A stretch of 64,000 nt of DNA, taken from contig NZ_CP090004.1 of assembly GCF_021390175.1 (NCBI RefSeq), forward strand, positions 1,922,001-1,986,000, read 5' to 3'. The position numbers and the translations under genes were made by a program. Of the stretch, positions 26,894 to 36,041 are shown piece after piece (position 1 is the first letter of the stretch; every line of letters starts with the position of its first letter). The notes beneath the pieces are model-generated. The model made no database searches. It was not told the origin of the DNA and saw only the letters and a program-made list of their open reading frames with translations. This DNA comes from Flagellimonas sp. HMM57 (GTDB taxonomy: Bacteria; Bacteroidota; Bacteroidia; Flavobacteriales; Flavobacteriaceae).

Positions 26894-27820
26894 TTATGTT
26901 AATTCTATATTGAACTGTGTCAACTCCTTAAATTGTAATAATCGATTATCAACCTCATGCTTTTGCAGGTTGACCAACCTTTCTGTTCCAAACTTTTCTA
27001 CACAAAATGAAGCTAGATTGGAACCATGTATTATTGCGTTTTTCATGCTTTCAAAAGAAATATTCTTTGCTTCGGCCAAAAAACCGGCAAAACCACCAGC
27101 AAACGTATCTCCTGCGCCGGTGGGGTCAAAAACTTCCTCCAAGGGCAAGGCCGGTGCGAAGAAAATTTGCTGCTCATTAAATAAAAGAGCCCCATGTTCC
27201 CCTTTTTTTATGACCACATATTTAGGTCCCATATCTTGTATCTTGGCAGCAGCTTTGACCAAAGAATATTCTCCTGTCAACTGGCGTGCCTCTTCATCAT
27301 TTATGGTGATTACATCAATATGCTGAATAACATCCTTTAACTCGTCCAAGGTATTGTCCATCCAAAAATTCATGGTATCCAAAACTATAAGCTTTGGTCG
27401 CTCTACCATTTGATTGATTACACCCATTTGGATGGAAGGATGAAGGTTCCCTAACATGACCACATCGGCATTCTTAAAATTATCCGGAACGATAGGATTA
27501 AAATCTGCCAGCACGTTCAACTCCGTTACTAGAGTATCCCTAGAATTTAAATCGTTATGATATTTCCCTTTCCAGAAGAAAGTCTTGCCGCCTTTAACAA
27601 TTTCAATTCCTGAAACGTCAACCCTGTGTTCTTCCAATATGTTTAAATAGGATTGAGGAAAATCTTCGCCAACAACAGAAACTATGGCAGAGTTTACCTT
27701 AAACTGGGAAGCAGCCAAGGAAATAAATGGCGCAGACCCCCCAACGATACTGTCGGCCTTTCCAAAAGGGGTCTCTATACTATCTATATTTACAGACCCA
27801 ACAATCAAAAGTTTACCCAT
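26894..27820 (-). CDS. PfkB family carbohydrate kinase
   Basis: I start at MGKLLIVGSVNID (27820), the usual PfkB beginning; the open frame runs seven codons further without a good reason to use them. The protein has 308 residues. The N-terminal substrate-side motif GSVNIDSIETPFG is present, as is the C-terminal PfkB signature DPTGAGDTFAGGF near residue 245, with the catalytic Asp in GAGD. It phosphorylates a sugar or nucleoside with ATP. The substrate is uncertain; its place beside purine genes makes a nucleoside or ribose role possible, but this is only inference. Confidence 0.85.
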   Translation of the reverse strand: MGKLLIVGSVNIDSIETPFGKADSIVGGSAPFISLAASQFKVNSAIVSVVGEDFPQSYLNILEEHRVDVSGIEIVKGGKTFFWKGKYHNDLNSRDTLVTELNVLADFNPIVPDNFKNADVVMLGNLHPSIQMGVINQMVERPKLIVLDTMNFWMDNTLDELKDVIQHIDVITINDEEARQLTGEYSLVKAAAKIQDMGPKYVVIKKGEHGALLFNEQQIFFAPALPLEEVFDPTGAGDTFAGGFAGFLAEAKNISFESMKNAIIHGSNLASFCVEKFGTERLVNLQKHEVDNRLLQFKELTQFNIELT

Positions 27821-27919
27821 CAATCTTAAAATTTGCTGCAAATATACACTTTAGCGATACCATTCATAACTACATGTGCCGTATTTAGATAAAAGATGAA
27901 GAATTGATAATCGACTGCC

Positions 27920-28555
27920 CTATTTTCTTCCAAAATCAGCAGGAATTTCCCCCCAAGCTTTCGTTTCCCATTTTACAATGGGAGTGTTATAGCGATTTTC
28001 ACGTAGCCATTTTTCTGCGCGGTCTATAAGTTCGAACACAACTTTGTTTTTGGCATTTTTCTTTAGCTTGGTACCACATTTCTTTTTTCTGACCCAACCT
28101 ATGGCAATTCTGGAATCTGAGTAGAGTATGCGGGAGCTTTTATTGTTTTTTAAAAATGCTAGACCGTGCACTAGGGCCAAGAATTCTCCAATGTTGTTTG
28201 TTCCCTGTTCAAAAGGGCCTTGTTTGAACAACACTTTTTTTGATTTGGTGTCGACACCTTGGTATTCCATTTTACCCGGATTTCCACTGGATGCTGCATC
28301 AACAGAAATGGAATCATAGTTGGGTTCTCCAATTTTTAAGAGATCTTCTGCAGAAAGCTCTTTTTTGGTCTTGGATTTTCCTTTGTATTCCAAATAATTA
28401 CTGTTGAAAGCCTTTTTCGCTTCTGCAAATTCTTGGAAAGATTTGTATTGAGCTCCTTTAAAGCCTTCGATTTGTGCTTTGCAATCCGCCCATTTTTCAT
28501 AAATGCCCGGTCTTTTGCCTTTCCAGACTACGTAAAATTTTGGTTTATTGGCCAT
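27920..28555 (-). CDS. rnhA: ribonuclease H with N-terminal viroplasmin-type domain
   Basis: A 211-residue protein. Residues 1-50 form the RNA/DNA hybrid-binding (viroplasmin) domain seen in eukaryotic-type RNase H1 (FYVVWKGKRPGIYEKW ... YKSFQEFAEAKKAF). The catalytic domain follows from ~75, with acidic residues in SVDAASSGNPG, NNIGEFLALVHG and ILYSDSRIAIGW; a final acidic residue is in PADFGRK. It removes RNA from RNA/DNA hybrids. It overlaps the end of purN by 11 nt, so the two are translationally coupled. Confidence 0.9.
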   Translation of the reverse strand: MANKPKFYVVWKGKRPGIYEKWADCKAQIEGFKGAQYKSFQEFAEAKKAFNSNYLEYKGKSKTKKELSAEDLLKIGEPNYDSISVDAASSGNPGKMEYQGVDTKSKKVLFKQGPFEQGTNNIGEFLALVHGLAFLKNNKSSRILYSDSRIAIGWVRKKKCGTKLKKNAKNKVVFELIDRAEKWLRENRYNTPIVKWETKAWGEIPADFGRK

Positions 28556-29117
28556 CTTGAAGCAATTTTTTTATAATTTTTGGAAAATGCTCATATTCAA
28601 GCTGGTGCACCTTGTCTGCTATGTCATCTACGCTATCGGTGGGGAGCACATCGATCTTTGCCTGAAAAATAATTGCTCCCTCATCATAGTTTTCATTTAT
28701 ATAATGGATGGTAATACCGGTTTCGGGCTCGGAATGCTTTTTTACGGCCTCGTGCACTCTAGCACCATACATGCCCTTTCCACCATATTTGGGTAATAAG
28801 GCAGGATGAATATTAATGATGGTATTCGGAAAAGCATCGACTAAGGATAACGGGATTTTCCACAAAAACCCGGCTAAAACAATCAAATCTGGATTTAGAC
28901 TTTTCAGTAGTCCGATAACACTGTCCGAACGTGAAAATGCTTCCCTGTTAAAAAAAAAAGCGGGAACCGAAAGCCGTTCACAGCGTTCCAATACTTTGGC
29001 CAACTTATTATTGGTCAAAACAGCGGCTACCTCGACCGAATCATTTTCTTTAAAGTAATGAATAATGTTTTCCGCATTGGAACCACTACCAGAGGCCAGG
29101 ATTACGATTCGCTTCAT
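28545..29117 (-). CDS. purN: phosphoribosylglycinamide formyltransferase
   Basis: A 190-residue protein of normal GART length. It starts IVILASGSGSNAENI (the GAR phosphate-binding loop) and has the conserved INIHPALLPKYGGKGMYG near residue 107, containing the catalytic His, plus the later ITIHYINENYDEGAII with its folate-side Asp. It uses 10-formyl-tetrahydrofolate to formylate GAR in purine synthesis. It opens a minus-strand unit that continues into rnhA. The divergent acpP starts 161 nt away. Confidence 0.93.
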   Translation of the reverse strand: MKRIVILASGSGSNAENIIHYFKENDSVEVAAVLTNNKLAKVLERCERLSVPAFFFNREAFSRSDSVIGLLKSLNPDLIVLAGFLWKIPLSLVDAFPNTIINIHPALLPKYGGKGMYGARVHEAVKKHSEPETGITIHYINENYDEGAIIFQAKIDVLPTDSVDDIADKVHQLEYEHFPKIIKKLLQDGQ

Positions 29118-29238
29118 ACTAAGGATTCTACTATACTTTTTGACTTATTCTTTAGGGCTAAAGTACTATACTCATATGTAAGATGTTTGATTTGAGACAC
29201 ATTTTATCGACAAATGGTGTATTTAATCTAAAGTTTTA

Positions 29239-29246
29239 TATTTTTG
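29239..29246 (+). promoter_or_regulatory. -7 box of the acpP promoter
   Basis: A perfect TAnnTTTG element, TATTTTTG, lies 32 nt upstream of the acpP ATG. The expected TTTG-like -33 element about 19 nt upstream is not clear. Confidence 0.55.
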
Positions 29247-29278
29247 CCAACGATTAAATTTTTAAAACCGATAAAATT

Positions 29279-29512
29279 ATGTCAGACATTGCATCAAGAG
29301 TAAAGGCTATCATCGTTGATAAACTAGGTGTAGATGAGAATGAAGTTGTACCAGAAGCTAGCTTTACCAATGATTTAGGAGCGGATTCCTTGGACACTGT
29401 TGAACTTATCATGGAATTTGAGAAAGAATTCGATATCCAGATTCCGGACGATCAAGCAGAGAACATTGCAACTGTTGGTCAAGCCATTAGCTATATAGAA
29501 GAAGCGAAGTAA
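29279..29512 (+). CDS. acpP: acyl carrier protein
   Basis: A 77-residue acidic protein with the phosphopantetheine attachment motif GADSLDTVE (Ser at residue 37), the normal length for AcpP. It carries growing acyl chains in type II fatty acid synthesis. It lies directly before fabF, the classical pairing, with a strong hairpin between them that probably lowers read-through so that acpP is made in excess. Confidence 0.97.
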   Translation: MSDIASRVKAIIVDKLGVDENEVVPEASFTNDLGADSLDTVELIMEFEKEFDIQIPDDQAENIATVGQAISYIEEAK

Positions 29513-29540
29513 TTTTATGATATCTTACTAACGATTATAA

Positions 29541-29580
29541 ATTATCCATGTGATAGCTATCACATGGATAATTTTTTTTT
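29541..29580 (+). terminator. intrinsic terminator between acpP and fabF
   Basis: ATTATCCATGTGATAG at 29541-29556 is followed by its exact complement at 29557-29572 and then an uninterrupted T-run. The fabF ATG is about 33 nt beyond, so read-through or a promoter overlapping the hairpin is needed for fabF. Confidence 0.85.
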
Positions 29581-29612
29581 AATTTAGGTTCCAAAGGATA
29601 AAACAAAGTTCA

Positions 29613-30863
29613 ATGCAGTTAAAGCGAGTAGTAGTTACCGGAATGGGTGCCCTCACACCTATAGGTAACAATTTAGGGGCTTATTGGGAAGGACTAAAAA
29701 ATGGTAAGAGCGGTTGTGCGCCCATTACTTATTTTGACACCGAAAAGTTTAAGACCAAATTTGCCTGCGAACTTAAAGACTATAACCCTGGAGATTTTTT
29801 TGATAGAAAAGAAGCAAGAAAGTTGGATAGGTTTGCCCAGTATGCCTTGATTTCCTCAGATGAGGCCATTGCAGATGCTAAATTAAATCTAGACGAGATA
29901 AATAAGTTACGGGTAGGTGTTATTTGGGGAGCAGGAATTGGAGGTTTGGAAACTTTTCAACAAGAAGTTTTAAACTTTGCTGATGGAGATGGAACTCCAA
30001 GGTTTAATCCGTTCTTTATCCCTAAAATGATTGCAGATATTGCACCGGCCAATATTTCCATAAAGCATGGATTTATGGGTCCAAATTATACAACGGTCTC
30101 TGCTTGTGCTTCTTCGGCAAATGCCATGTTCGATGCTTTAAATTCTATACGCCTAGGGTATTGCGATGTAATTGTTACTGGAGGAAGTGAAGCGGCGGTT
30201 ACCATAGCTGGAATGGGAGGTTTCAATGCCATGCATGCATTATCAACAAGAAACGAAAGTCCAGAAACAGCTTCAAGACCATTTGATGGGACCAGAGATG
30301 GTTTCGTGTTAGGTGAAGGAGCAGGAGCATTGATTTTAGAGGAATACGAGCATGCCAAGGCAAGAGGGGCAAAAATATATGCAGAGGTTTTGGGCGGTGG
30401 ACTATCCAGTGATGCCCACCATATGACCGCACCACATCCTGAAGGTATCGGTGTTGTTGAGGTAATGAAGAATTGTTTGGAAAATGCAGGACTAAAACCA
30501 GAAGATGTAGACCATATAAACACACATGGAACTTCTACACCTTTAGGAGATGTTGCCGAGCTTAAGGCCATTTCTAAAGTTTTTGGAGATCACGCTAAGA
30601 ACATCAATATCAATTCTACCAAATCCATGACAGGTCACTTGTTGGGGGCTGCGGGAGCAATAGAGGCCATAGCATCCATACTGGCTGTGGAACATGGTAT
30701 AGTTCCACCTACAATAAACCACAGTACCGTAGATGAAAATATAGACCCGTCCTTTAATCTAACATTAAACAAGGCACAAAAAAGGGAAATTAATGTCGCC
30801 ATGAGCAATACTTTTGGTTTTGGCGGACACAATGCGTGTATTTTATTTAAAAAAATAGGGTAG
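29613..30863 (+). CDS. fabF: beta-ketoacyl-ACP synthase II
   Basis: A 416-residue condensing enzyme of standard length. The Cys-His-His triad is visible in TVSACASSANAM near residue 163, INTHGTSTPLGD near 303 and KSMTGHLLGAAG near 340. It extends acyl-ACP with malonyl-ACP in fatty acid elongation. It sits between acpP and rnc, an order common in Bacteroidota, and rnc starts 10 nt after its stop. Confidence 0.96.
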   Translation: MQLKRVVVTGMGALTPIGNNLGAYWEGLKNGKSGCAPITYFDTEKFKTKFACELKDYNPGDFFDRKEARKLDRFAQYALISSDEAIADAKLNLDEINKLRVGVIWGAGIGGLETFQQEVLNFADGDGTPRFNPFFIPKMIADIAPANISIKHGFMGPNYTTVSACASSANAMFDALNSIRLGYCDVIVTGGSEAAVTIAGMGGFNAMHALSTRNESPETASRPFDGTRDGFVLGEGAGALILEEYEHAKARGAKIYAEVLGGGLSSDAHHMTAPHPEGIGVVEVMKNCLENAGLKPEDVDHINTHGTSTPLGDVAELKAISKVFGDHAKNININSTKSMTGHLLGAAGAIEAIASILAVEHGIVPPTINHSTVDENIDPSFNLTLNKAQKREINVAMSNTFGFGGHNACILFKKIG

Positions 30864-30873
30864 TTTTATACAG

Positions 30874-31611
30874 ATGAAATTTACTTCCAAAATATTTAAT
30901 TCCCCTCCAAAAAAGGATGGGGAATTTTTTTTGGGAATGAAAAAAATTTTGGGATTTAAGCCTAAGAGCCTTAGTATCTATAAAAAGGCATTTTTGCACC
31001 GTTCAGTAAATAAAAGAGACTCGGACGGTAACCCCATGAATTATGAGCGGTTGGAGTTTTTGGGCGATTCCATGTTAGGGACAATTATTTCGAAACACCT
31101 GTATAAAGAAGTTCCCGAGGGAGATGAGGGATATCTCACCAAAATGCGCTCAAAAATTGTAAGCAGAAAACATTTGAATGCATTGGGAAAAGACCTAGAA
31201 CTCTTACGGTATGTAGAGAGCCGTATACCCAAATCCCATTTTGGAGAGAATATTCATGGTAATGTTTTTGAAGCTTTGGTGGGAGCAATATATCTGGATA
31301 AAGGTTATCCCTACTGCGAAAAATTTATTCGGGAAAAGGTAATACGTCCCTATGTTGATATTGAGCAACTGGAAGGTAAAGTAATCAGTTACAAGAGCTT
31401 GGTCATAGAATGGTGCCAAAAACAGAAGAAAACATTCAATTACGATGTTTATGAAGACACGGGTAATGATGAGCTAAAACACTTTGCGGTTAAACTTAGT
31501 ATTGGCGAGAAGATAATGGCCAAAGCTAGGGCTACCTCTAAAAAAAAGGCAGAAGAAAAGGCATCCAAAAGAGCATATTTTGCGTTACAGAGCAGAATTG
31601 AAAATCAGTAA
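30874..31611 (+). CDS. rnc: ribonuclease III
   Basis: A 245-residue protein with the RNase III signature YERLEFLGDSMLG near residue 53 and the second catalytic patch NVFEALVGAIYLDKGY near 128. A C-terminal double-stranded RNA-binding domain spans about 168-240. It cuts double-stranded RNA in rRNA processing and mRNA turnover. Its first ~25 residues precede the nuclease domain and are basic. It follows fabF at 10 nt in the same operon. Confidence 0.95.
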   Translation: MKFTSKIFNSPPKKDGEFFLGMKKILGFKPKSLSIYKKAFLHRSVNKRDSDGNPMNYERLEFLGDSMLGTIISKHLYKEVPEGDEGYLTKMRSKIVSRKHLNALGKDLELLRYVESRIPKSHFGENIHGNVFEALVGAIYLDKGYPYCEKFIREKVIRPYVDIEQLEGKVISYKSLVIEWCQKQKKTFNYDVYEDTGNDELKHFAVKLSIGEKIMAKARATSKKKAEEKASKRAYFALQSRIENQ

Positions 31612-31723
31612 CTTTAAATAAAGGTAAACTCTAACGTTTTCGTAAAGCTTCGTTATGCATTGACCTAATTTCAACTAGGCTGGCAAATGTATTAGGAGTA
31701 TATTTACAGTTAGTGTTAACGTC

Positions 31724-32188
31724 ATGTCAACTACGCATAAAATATCAGCAGACTTTTATGATGACAGCTTTAAGCTCATCGCAATACATAGTAGTTTGGA
31801 AGATTATGCTATGACCTATGTGTTAAATTTTGCATGCCAACTGTACTTAAAAAGAATGAAAACGGATTTGCATTTTGAACAAAACCTTTCGTTCGCTGCA
31901 TTTGAATGGGATGATGAAGTAAATGATAGGTATTGGAGCCTTATTTCCAATAAATGCAAAGTAGAGGTAAGCATGCCTTCTGAGGGTTTCTTTGAAAACA
32001 ATACCTCCTTTAAAACAGGATATTTGATAAGGGAACGAAGAGAAGTTGATTATTTTTTGAAAGTCGACACTGAAAACCAATTGCTGTTTGAACAACACAT
32101 AAAATTGATTAATAAAATACCTAAGGTTATTACGGCGTATTCCGTGGAAACAACAACCTTAAGATCAAAAAGAAACTTAATCTTTTAG
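31724..32188 (+). CDS. IPExxxVDY family protein
   Basis: A 154-residue protein of a small Bacteroidota-specific family named for a conserved motif; here the corresponding C-terminal region reads KIPKVITAYSVE. It has no signal peptide or membrane segment. Function is unknown in the family as far as I know. It ends 2 nt before pyk, a conserved arrangement in flavobacteria, suggesting translational coupling and possibly a role linked to pyruvate kinase. Confidence 0.75.
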   Translation: MSTTHKISADFYDDSFKLIAIHSSLEDYAMTYVLNFACQLYLKRMKTDLHFEQNLSFAAFEWDDEVNDRYWSLISNKCKVEVSMPSEGFFENNTSFKTGYLIRERREVDYFLKVDTENQLLFEQHIKLINKIPKVITAYSVETTTLRSKRNLIF

Positions 32189-32190
32189 AA

Positions 32191-33633
32191 ATGCCAACTA
32201 GAAAGAAGACAAAAATTGTAGCGACTTTAGGTCCAGCCACCAGTAAGAGAGAAGTCCTTAAAGAAATGATGTTGAAAGGGGTAGATGTGTTCAGGATAAA
32301 TTTTTCGCATGCTTCCTATGACGATGTTACAGAGCGTGTTCAAATGATACGTGATCTAAATGCTGAACTGGAAGTCAATACTTCCATACTTGCTGATTTA
32401 CAGGGCCCAAAACTTAGGGTAGGAGTTATGGGGGGCGAAGCTGTTGTGGCCCCTGGAGATGAAATTACTTTTGCCACTGGCGAACCTTTTGAAGGAAGTG
32501 CAGAGCGTGTCTATATGAATTACAAAAGTTTTCCCCAAGATGTAAAACAGGGAGAACGTATTTTATTGGACGATGGAAAACTCATTTTTGAAGTGAAATC
32601 AACCAATGGTAAAGATGAGGTAACGGCTACAGTGGTACAAGGTGGACCTTTAAAGTCCAAGAAGGGGGTTAATCTGCCCAATACTGCAATATCATTACCG
32701 GCTTTAACGGAGAAAGATATCAAAGATGCCATTTTTGCTGTAGGATTGGAAGTGGATTGGATAGCGTTATCCTTTGTGCGCCACAGTCAAGACTTATTGG
32801 ATCTGCAGAACTTAATCAATAAACACTCCGAGCACAAGATTCCCATCGTTGCCAAAATAGAGAAGCCCGAAGCAGTTGATAATATTGATAAAATTGTTGC
32901 TTATTGCGACGGTTTAATGGTAGCTCGTGGAGATTTAGGCGTTGAGGTTCCTGCACATGAAGTGCCACTTATTCAGAAAAAACTAGTATTACGTGCCAAA
33001 AAAGCACGAATTCCCGTTATTATTGCTACCCAGATGATGGAAACCATGATAACGAGTCTAACACCAACAAGGGCAGAGGTAAACGATGTCGCCAACTCTG
33101 TAATGGACGGGGCAGATGCGGTAATGCTTTCTGGAGAGACCTCCGTAGGGAACTATCCCGTTCAGGTCATAGAAAAGATGACCAGTATCTTGGTCAGCGT
33201 AGAAAGCTCTAACCTTATCAACGTTCCGCAAACACCACCCCATATCCGTACAAAAAGGTACATTACAAAATCTGTATGCTATCATGCTGCAACAATGGCC
33301 AATGAAATTCAGGCACAGGCCATTTCAACGTTGACCAATAGTGGATATACAGCGTTTCAGATATCTGCATGGAGACCAAGTGCCCATATTCTTGTGTTCA
33401 CGTCCAACAAAAGAATTTTGACCCAGTTAAACTTACTTTGGGGCGTAAAATCCTTTTACTACGACAAATATGTTTCTACGGATGAAACTATAGAAGATGT
33501 AAACCAAATCGCTTGTAAGAAAGGGTTTTTAGATGTAGGGGATATGCTTATTAGTCTGGCTGCCATGCCCATAAAGGACAAAGGTATGGTGAATACATTG
33601 CGTGTTACGGAAATAGAAACGTGTAGCTTTTAA
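32191..33633 (+). CDS. pyk: pyruvate kinase
   Basis: A 480-residue enzyme of usual length. Visible segments are KIVATLGPAT at the start, DLQGPKLRVG, the active-site stretch VAKIEKPEAVDN near residue 227, ARGDLGVEVP near 250 with magnesium ligands, and MDGADAVMLSGETS near 305. It makes ATP and pyruvate from phosphoenolpyruvate. It is coupled to the upstream IPExxxVDY gene. Its last 4 nt overlap the convergent PAS protein gene. Confidence 0.96.
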   Translation: MPTRKKTKIVATLGPATSKREVLKEMMLKGVDVFRINFSHASYDDVTERVQMIRDLNAELEVNTSILADLQGPKLRVGVMGGEAVVAPGDEITFATGEPFEGSAERVYMNYKSFPQDVKQGERILLDDGKLIFEVKSTNGKDEVTATVVQGGPLKSKKGVNLPNTAISLPALTEKDIKDAIFAVGLEVDWIALSFVRHSQDLLDLQNLINKHSEHKIPIVAKIEKPEAVDNIDKIVAYCDGLMVARGDLGVEVPAHEVPLIQKKLVLRAKKARIPVIIATQMMETMITSLTPTRAEVNDVANSVMDGADAVMLSGETSVGNYPVQVIEKMTSILVSVESSNLINVPQTPPHIRTKRYITKSVCYHAATMANEIQAQAISTLTNSGYTAFQISAWRPSAHILVFTSNKRILTQLNLLWGVKSFYYDKYVSTDETIEDVNQIACKKGFLDVGDMLISLAAMPIKDKGMVNTLRVTEIETCSF

Positions 33634-34151
33634 GCTACTTCTTTTTCAAATGCAATAAAATTGACAACTTTTCCGCTGATGTCAAAAACCGGAGACCCTT
33701 TGATCCAACATTTATAGATAGATCCGTTTTTTCTATAGTTGGTGATAACAGCTTCGAACTCTCGTTGCTCTCTTATGGCATCAGAAACCTTTTTGGTGGT
33801 TTCTTTACAGGTAGCCTCACCTTGGAACATTTTTGGTTTTTGTCCAATGACCTCGTTTGGTTGGTATCCGTTCATTAAATAGATATTTTGGGAGGCATAG
33901 ACAATGTTTAACTTGGTGTCCGTTACGACAACAACATGCTCTTTATCCAGAATTTCGTTTCGGAATGGCACATCGTTTCTCCATTTTGAGGTCTTGGCCA
34001 AATCACCCAAACTTTTTACATCTTGGAGGTTTTTACAGACTTTGCTAAAATGTTGTGCATATATATCGAGAGAACTTATAGGGTAGCTTATTATTTCTTT
34101 GTCACGATAAAAATTACTTATCGCTTCATCATAAAATCTTGTCTTTTCCAT
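33630..34151 (-). CDS. stand-alone PAS domain protein
   Basis: I start at MEKTRFYDEAI (34151); two more codons are open upstream. The 173-residue protein has an N-terminal helical part and a PAS domain from ~75. PAS features are VVTDTKLNIVYASQNIYLMNGY, EVIGQKPKMFQG and the C-terminal strand GSIYKCWIKGSPVFD. There is no kinase, cyclase or DNA-binding output domain, so it probably works through protein contacts. NGY and QGEAT resemble the LOV-like region, but the LOV cysteine (NCRFLQ) is absent. It is divergent from the AraC gene at 34289. Confidence 0.75.
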   Translation of the reverse strand: MEKTRFYDEAISNFYRDKEIISYPISSLDIYAQHFSKVCKNLQDVKSLGDLAKTSKWRNDVPFRNEILDKEHVVVVTDTKLNIVYASQNIYLMNGYQPNEVIGQKPKMFQGEATCKETTKKVSDAIREQREFEAVITNYRKNGSIYKCWIKGSPVFDISGKVVNFIAFEKEVA

Positions 34152-34288
34152 GCTCAATACTATTAAAAGTTTTAGTAGCAGTAAAATCTGATGAGAACAT
34201 TAACACTCTTGTTTAATAAATAGCCTAGAATGTGTTTTAAAAAAGATGTAAGTATAAACAAGAATTGTGGACTAATTTCCAGAATTAG

Positions 34289-35173
34289 GTGTACTATACC
34301 TACAAATCAAAGCATTACGGTTGGATGAAATATGAATATAAGGACTCAAAATTAGGAGCTATTTTAGGATTGACAAGTGATATTAAAAATGATTACCAAC
34401 GTTTCACTTCGACCTTTAATACCATTAAATTTTTATGGAATAGAAACAATGAACCCCTTATTATCGATGTAGATGATATAGAAATTCGACTACTGCCCAA
34501 CCAAATAGTTACCGTTACTTATTTGCAAAACGTATCTTTTTCCAAGACCAGGTTACCCTTATCATCCATTCTTTTTAATAGGGAGTTCTATTGTATTTCT
34601 GATCACGATAGTGAGGTTTCCTGTAACGGCATCCTTTTTTTTGGCACCCAGGATTTGCCCATAATCACGATTGAGGGCGATCAGCTAAGAAAGTTCAATA
34701 TTTGGTATGATGTTTTTGTAGATGAGTTCTCTACTCCAGATACCATACAGGGTGATATGCTACAAATGCTCTTGAAGCGACTGATCATTATGAGTACACG
34801 TCTGGCCAAGGAACAACTTATTGTGAAAGCACTCGATAATGATCAGATAGACACTATACGGAAATTCAATTTTTTGGTAGACATACATTACAAGACCAAA
34901 CGAAAAGTGAGCGATTATGCCGAAATGCTCTATAAATCTCCAAAAACATTGTCCAATCTTTTTTCGATCTATAATCAAAAATCTCCGCAGCAGATTATTT
35001 TACAACGCTTGGTTTTGGAAGCAAAGCGCCTTATTCACTTCACCGATAAACAAAACCAAGAGATTGCCTATGATCTGGGGTTTAACGATCCAGCACATTT
35101 TAGTCGTTTCTTTAAAAAAATGACCCAGATGACACCTTCCGAGTATAGAGAAAACCTCACTTTGACCGCCTAA
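34289..35173 (+). CDS. AraC family transcriptional regulator
   Basis: A 294-residue regulator if the GTG at 34289 is used; an ATG follows 12 codons in (MKYEYKDSK, 34325), and either could be real. The C-terminal AraC domain (about residues 195-290) has both helix-turn-helix units, the second being QEIAYDLGFNDPAHFSRFF, and ends TPSEYRE. The N-terminal part is a beta-rich sensing domain (SFSKTRLPLSSILFNREFY). It lies just upstream of a small Cys/His protein, an AhpD-like protein and a cupredoxin, which it probably controls. Confidence 0.85.
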   Translation: MYYTYKSKHYGWMKYEYKDSKLGAILGLTSDIKNDYQRFTSTFNTIKFLWNRNNEPLIIDVDDIEIRLLPNQIVTVTYLQNVSFSKTRLPLSSILFNREFYCISDHDSEVSCNGILFFGTQDLPIITIEGDQLRKFNIWYDVFVDEFSTPDTIQGDMLQMLLKRLIIMSTRLAKEQLIVKALDNDQIDTIRKFNFLVDIHYKTKRKVSDYAEMLYKSPKTLSNLFSIYNQKSPQQIILQRLVLEAKRLIHFTDKQNQEIAYDLGFNDPAHFSRFFKKMTQMTPSEYRENLTLTA

Positions 35174-35263
35174 AGGAAATTTGGGCAAGTAGTCGGGAAA
35201 TCGCTGCTAACACCTCCTTTCTTTTTAGCTACATCTTTGTCCTATAATTAAAGAAGTAGTAAA

Positions 35264-35422
35264 ATGAAAGCAACAGAAAAATCAATATTCAATCTCATAG
35301 CGATTTTTTCAAATCACAAAAGACAGGTAATGTCACCTGTTATATCTGCTGCACATTGCGAGCAGAAACACCACCACGATTTTTATTGTGATGCGGAAAA
35401 GCCGTTCATCACAAATTCTTAA
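35264..35422 (+). CDS. small Cys/His-containing protein
   Basis: An ATG frame of 52 codons too short for usual gene calling. The protein begins MKATEKSIFNLIAIFSN and has a cluster CEQKHHHDFYCD near residues 32-43, with two Cys and three His in twelve residues. That looks like a metal or redox site rather than random sequence. It starts 91 nt after the AraC stop and ends 37 nt before the AhpD-like ATG, in the same direction. I know no family for it. Confidence 0.45.
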   Translation: MKATEKSIFNLIAIFSNHKRQVMSPVISAAHCEQKHHHDFYCDAEKPFITNS

Positions 35423-35459
35423 TCCATATCTAATAATCTTTTAAATAAAATTGAAAATT

Positions 35460-36008
35460 ATGAGCACATTCAATGTACCTCAAAAAGAAGAAGTAAACAC
35501 TACCAATCAGGCAATTTTTGATAGCTTGCAAGAAGCTTTGGGCTTTGTTCCAAATCTATACGCTACCTATGCCCACTCAGAAAATGCACTACAGAACTAC
35601 CTAAACTTTGCCAATGCTAAAACATCTTTAAAAGCAAAGGAAAAAGAGGCAGTTAATTTGGCCGTGAGCCAAGTCAATAACTGTATCTATTGTTTGTCGG
35701 CACATACTGCAATAGGTAAGATGAACGGTTTTACCGAAGATCAAATCTTAGAATTGAGAGCAGGAAAAGCATCTTTTGATAACAGGTTGGATGCGCTGGC
35801 ACGATTGGCAAGAAACATTACGGAAAATAGAGGGGCAACGGACAACGATGTACTGAACAACTTCTTTGAAGCTGGCTGGACCAAGGAGAACTTGATAGAT
35901 ACCATAGTTCTTGTAGGAGACAAAACCATATCAAACTATGTACACAGTACAACTAAAGTACCCGTTGACTTTCCAGTGGCAAAACCTCTAGAAGCTGTAG
36001 AAGCATAA
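35460..36008 (+). CDS. carboxymuconolactone decarboxylase/AhpD-like peroxidase-related protein
   Basis: I use ATG 35460 (MSTFNVPQKEEV); the open frame begins three codons earlier at a TTG. The 182-residue protein has the AhpD-type redox motif NNCIYCLSAHTAIG near residue 79, with CxxC and the following His, so alkylhydroperoxidase-like or thiol redox activity is likely rather than true decarboxylase activity. It sits between a small Cys/His protein and a cupredoxin-like gene and downstream of an AraC regulator, which suggests a redox-stress unit. Confidence 0.85.
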   Translation: MSTFNVPQKEEVNTTNQAIFDSLQEALGFVPNLYATYAHSENALQNYLNFANAKTSLKAKEKEAVNLAVSQVNNCIYCLSAHTAIGKMNGFTEDQILELRAGKASFDNRLDALARLARNITENRGATDNDVLNNFFEAGWTKENLIDTIVLVGDKTISNYVHSTTKVPVDFPVAKPLEAVEA

Positions 36009-36041
36009 TTAATAAACCATAATAAATTAAAAATTACAAAA

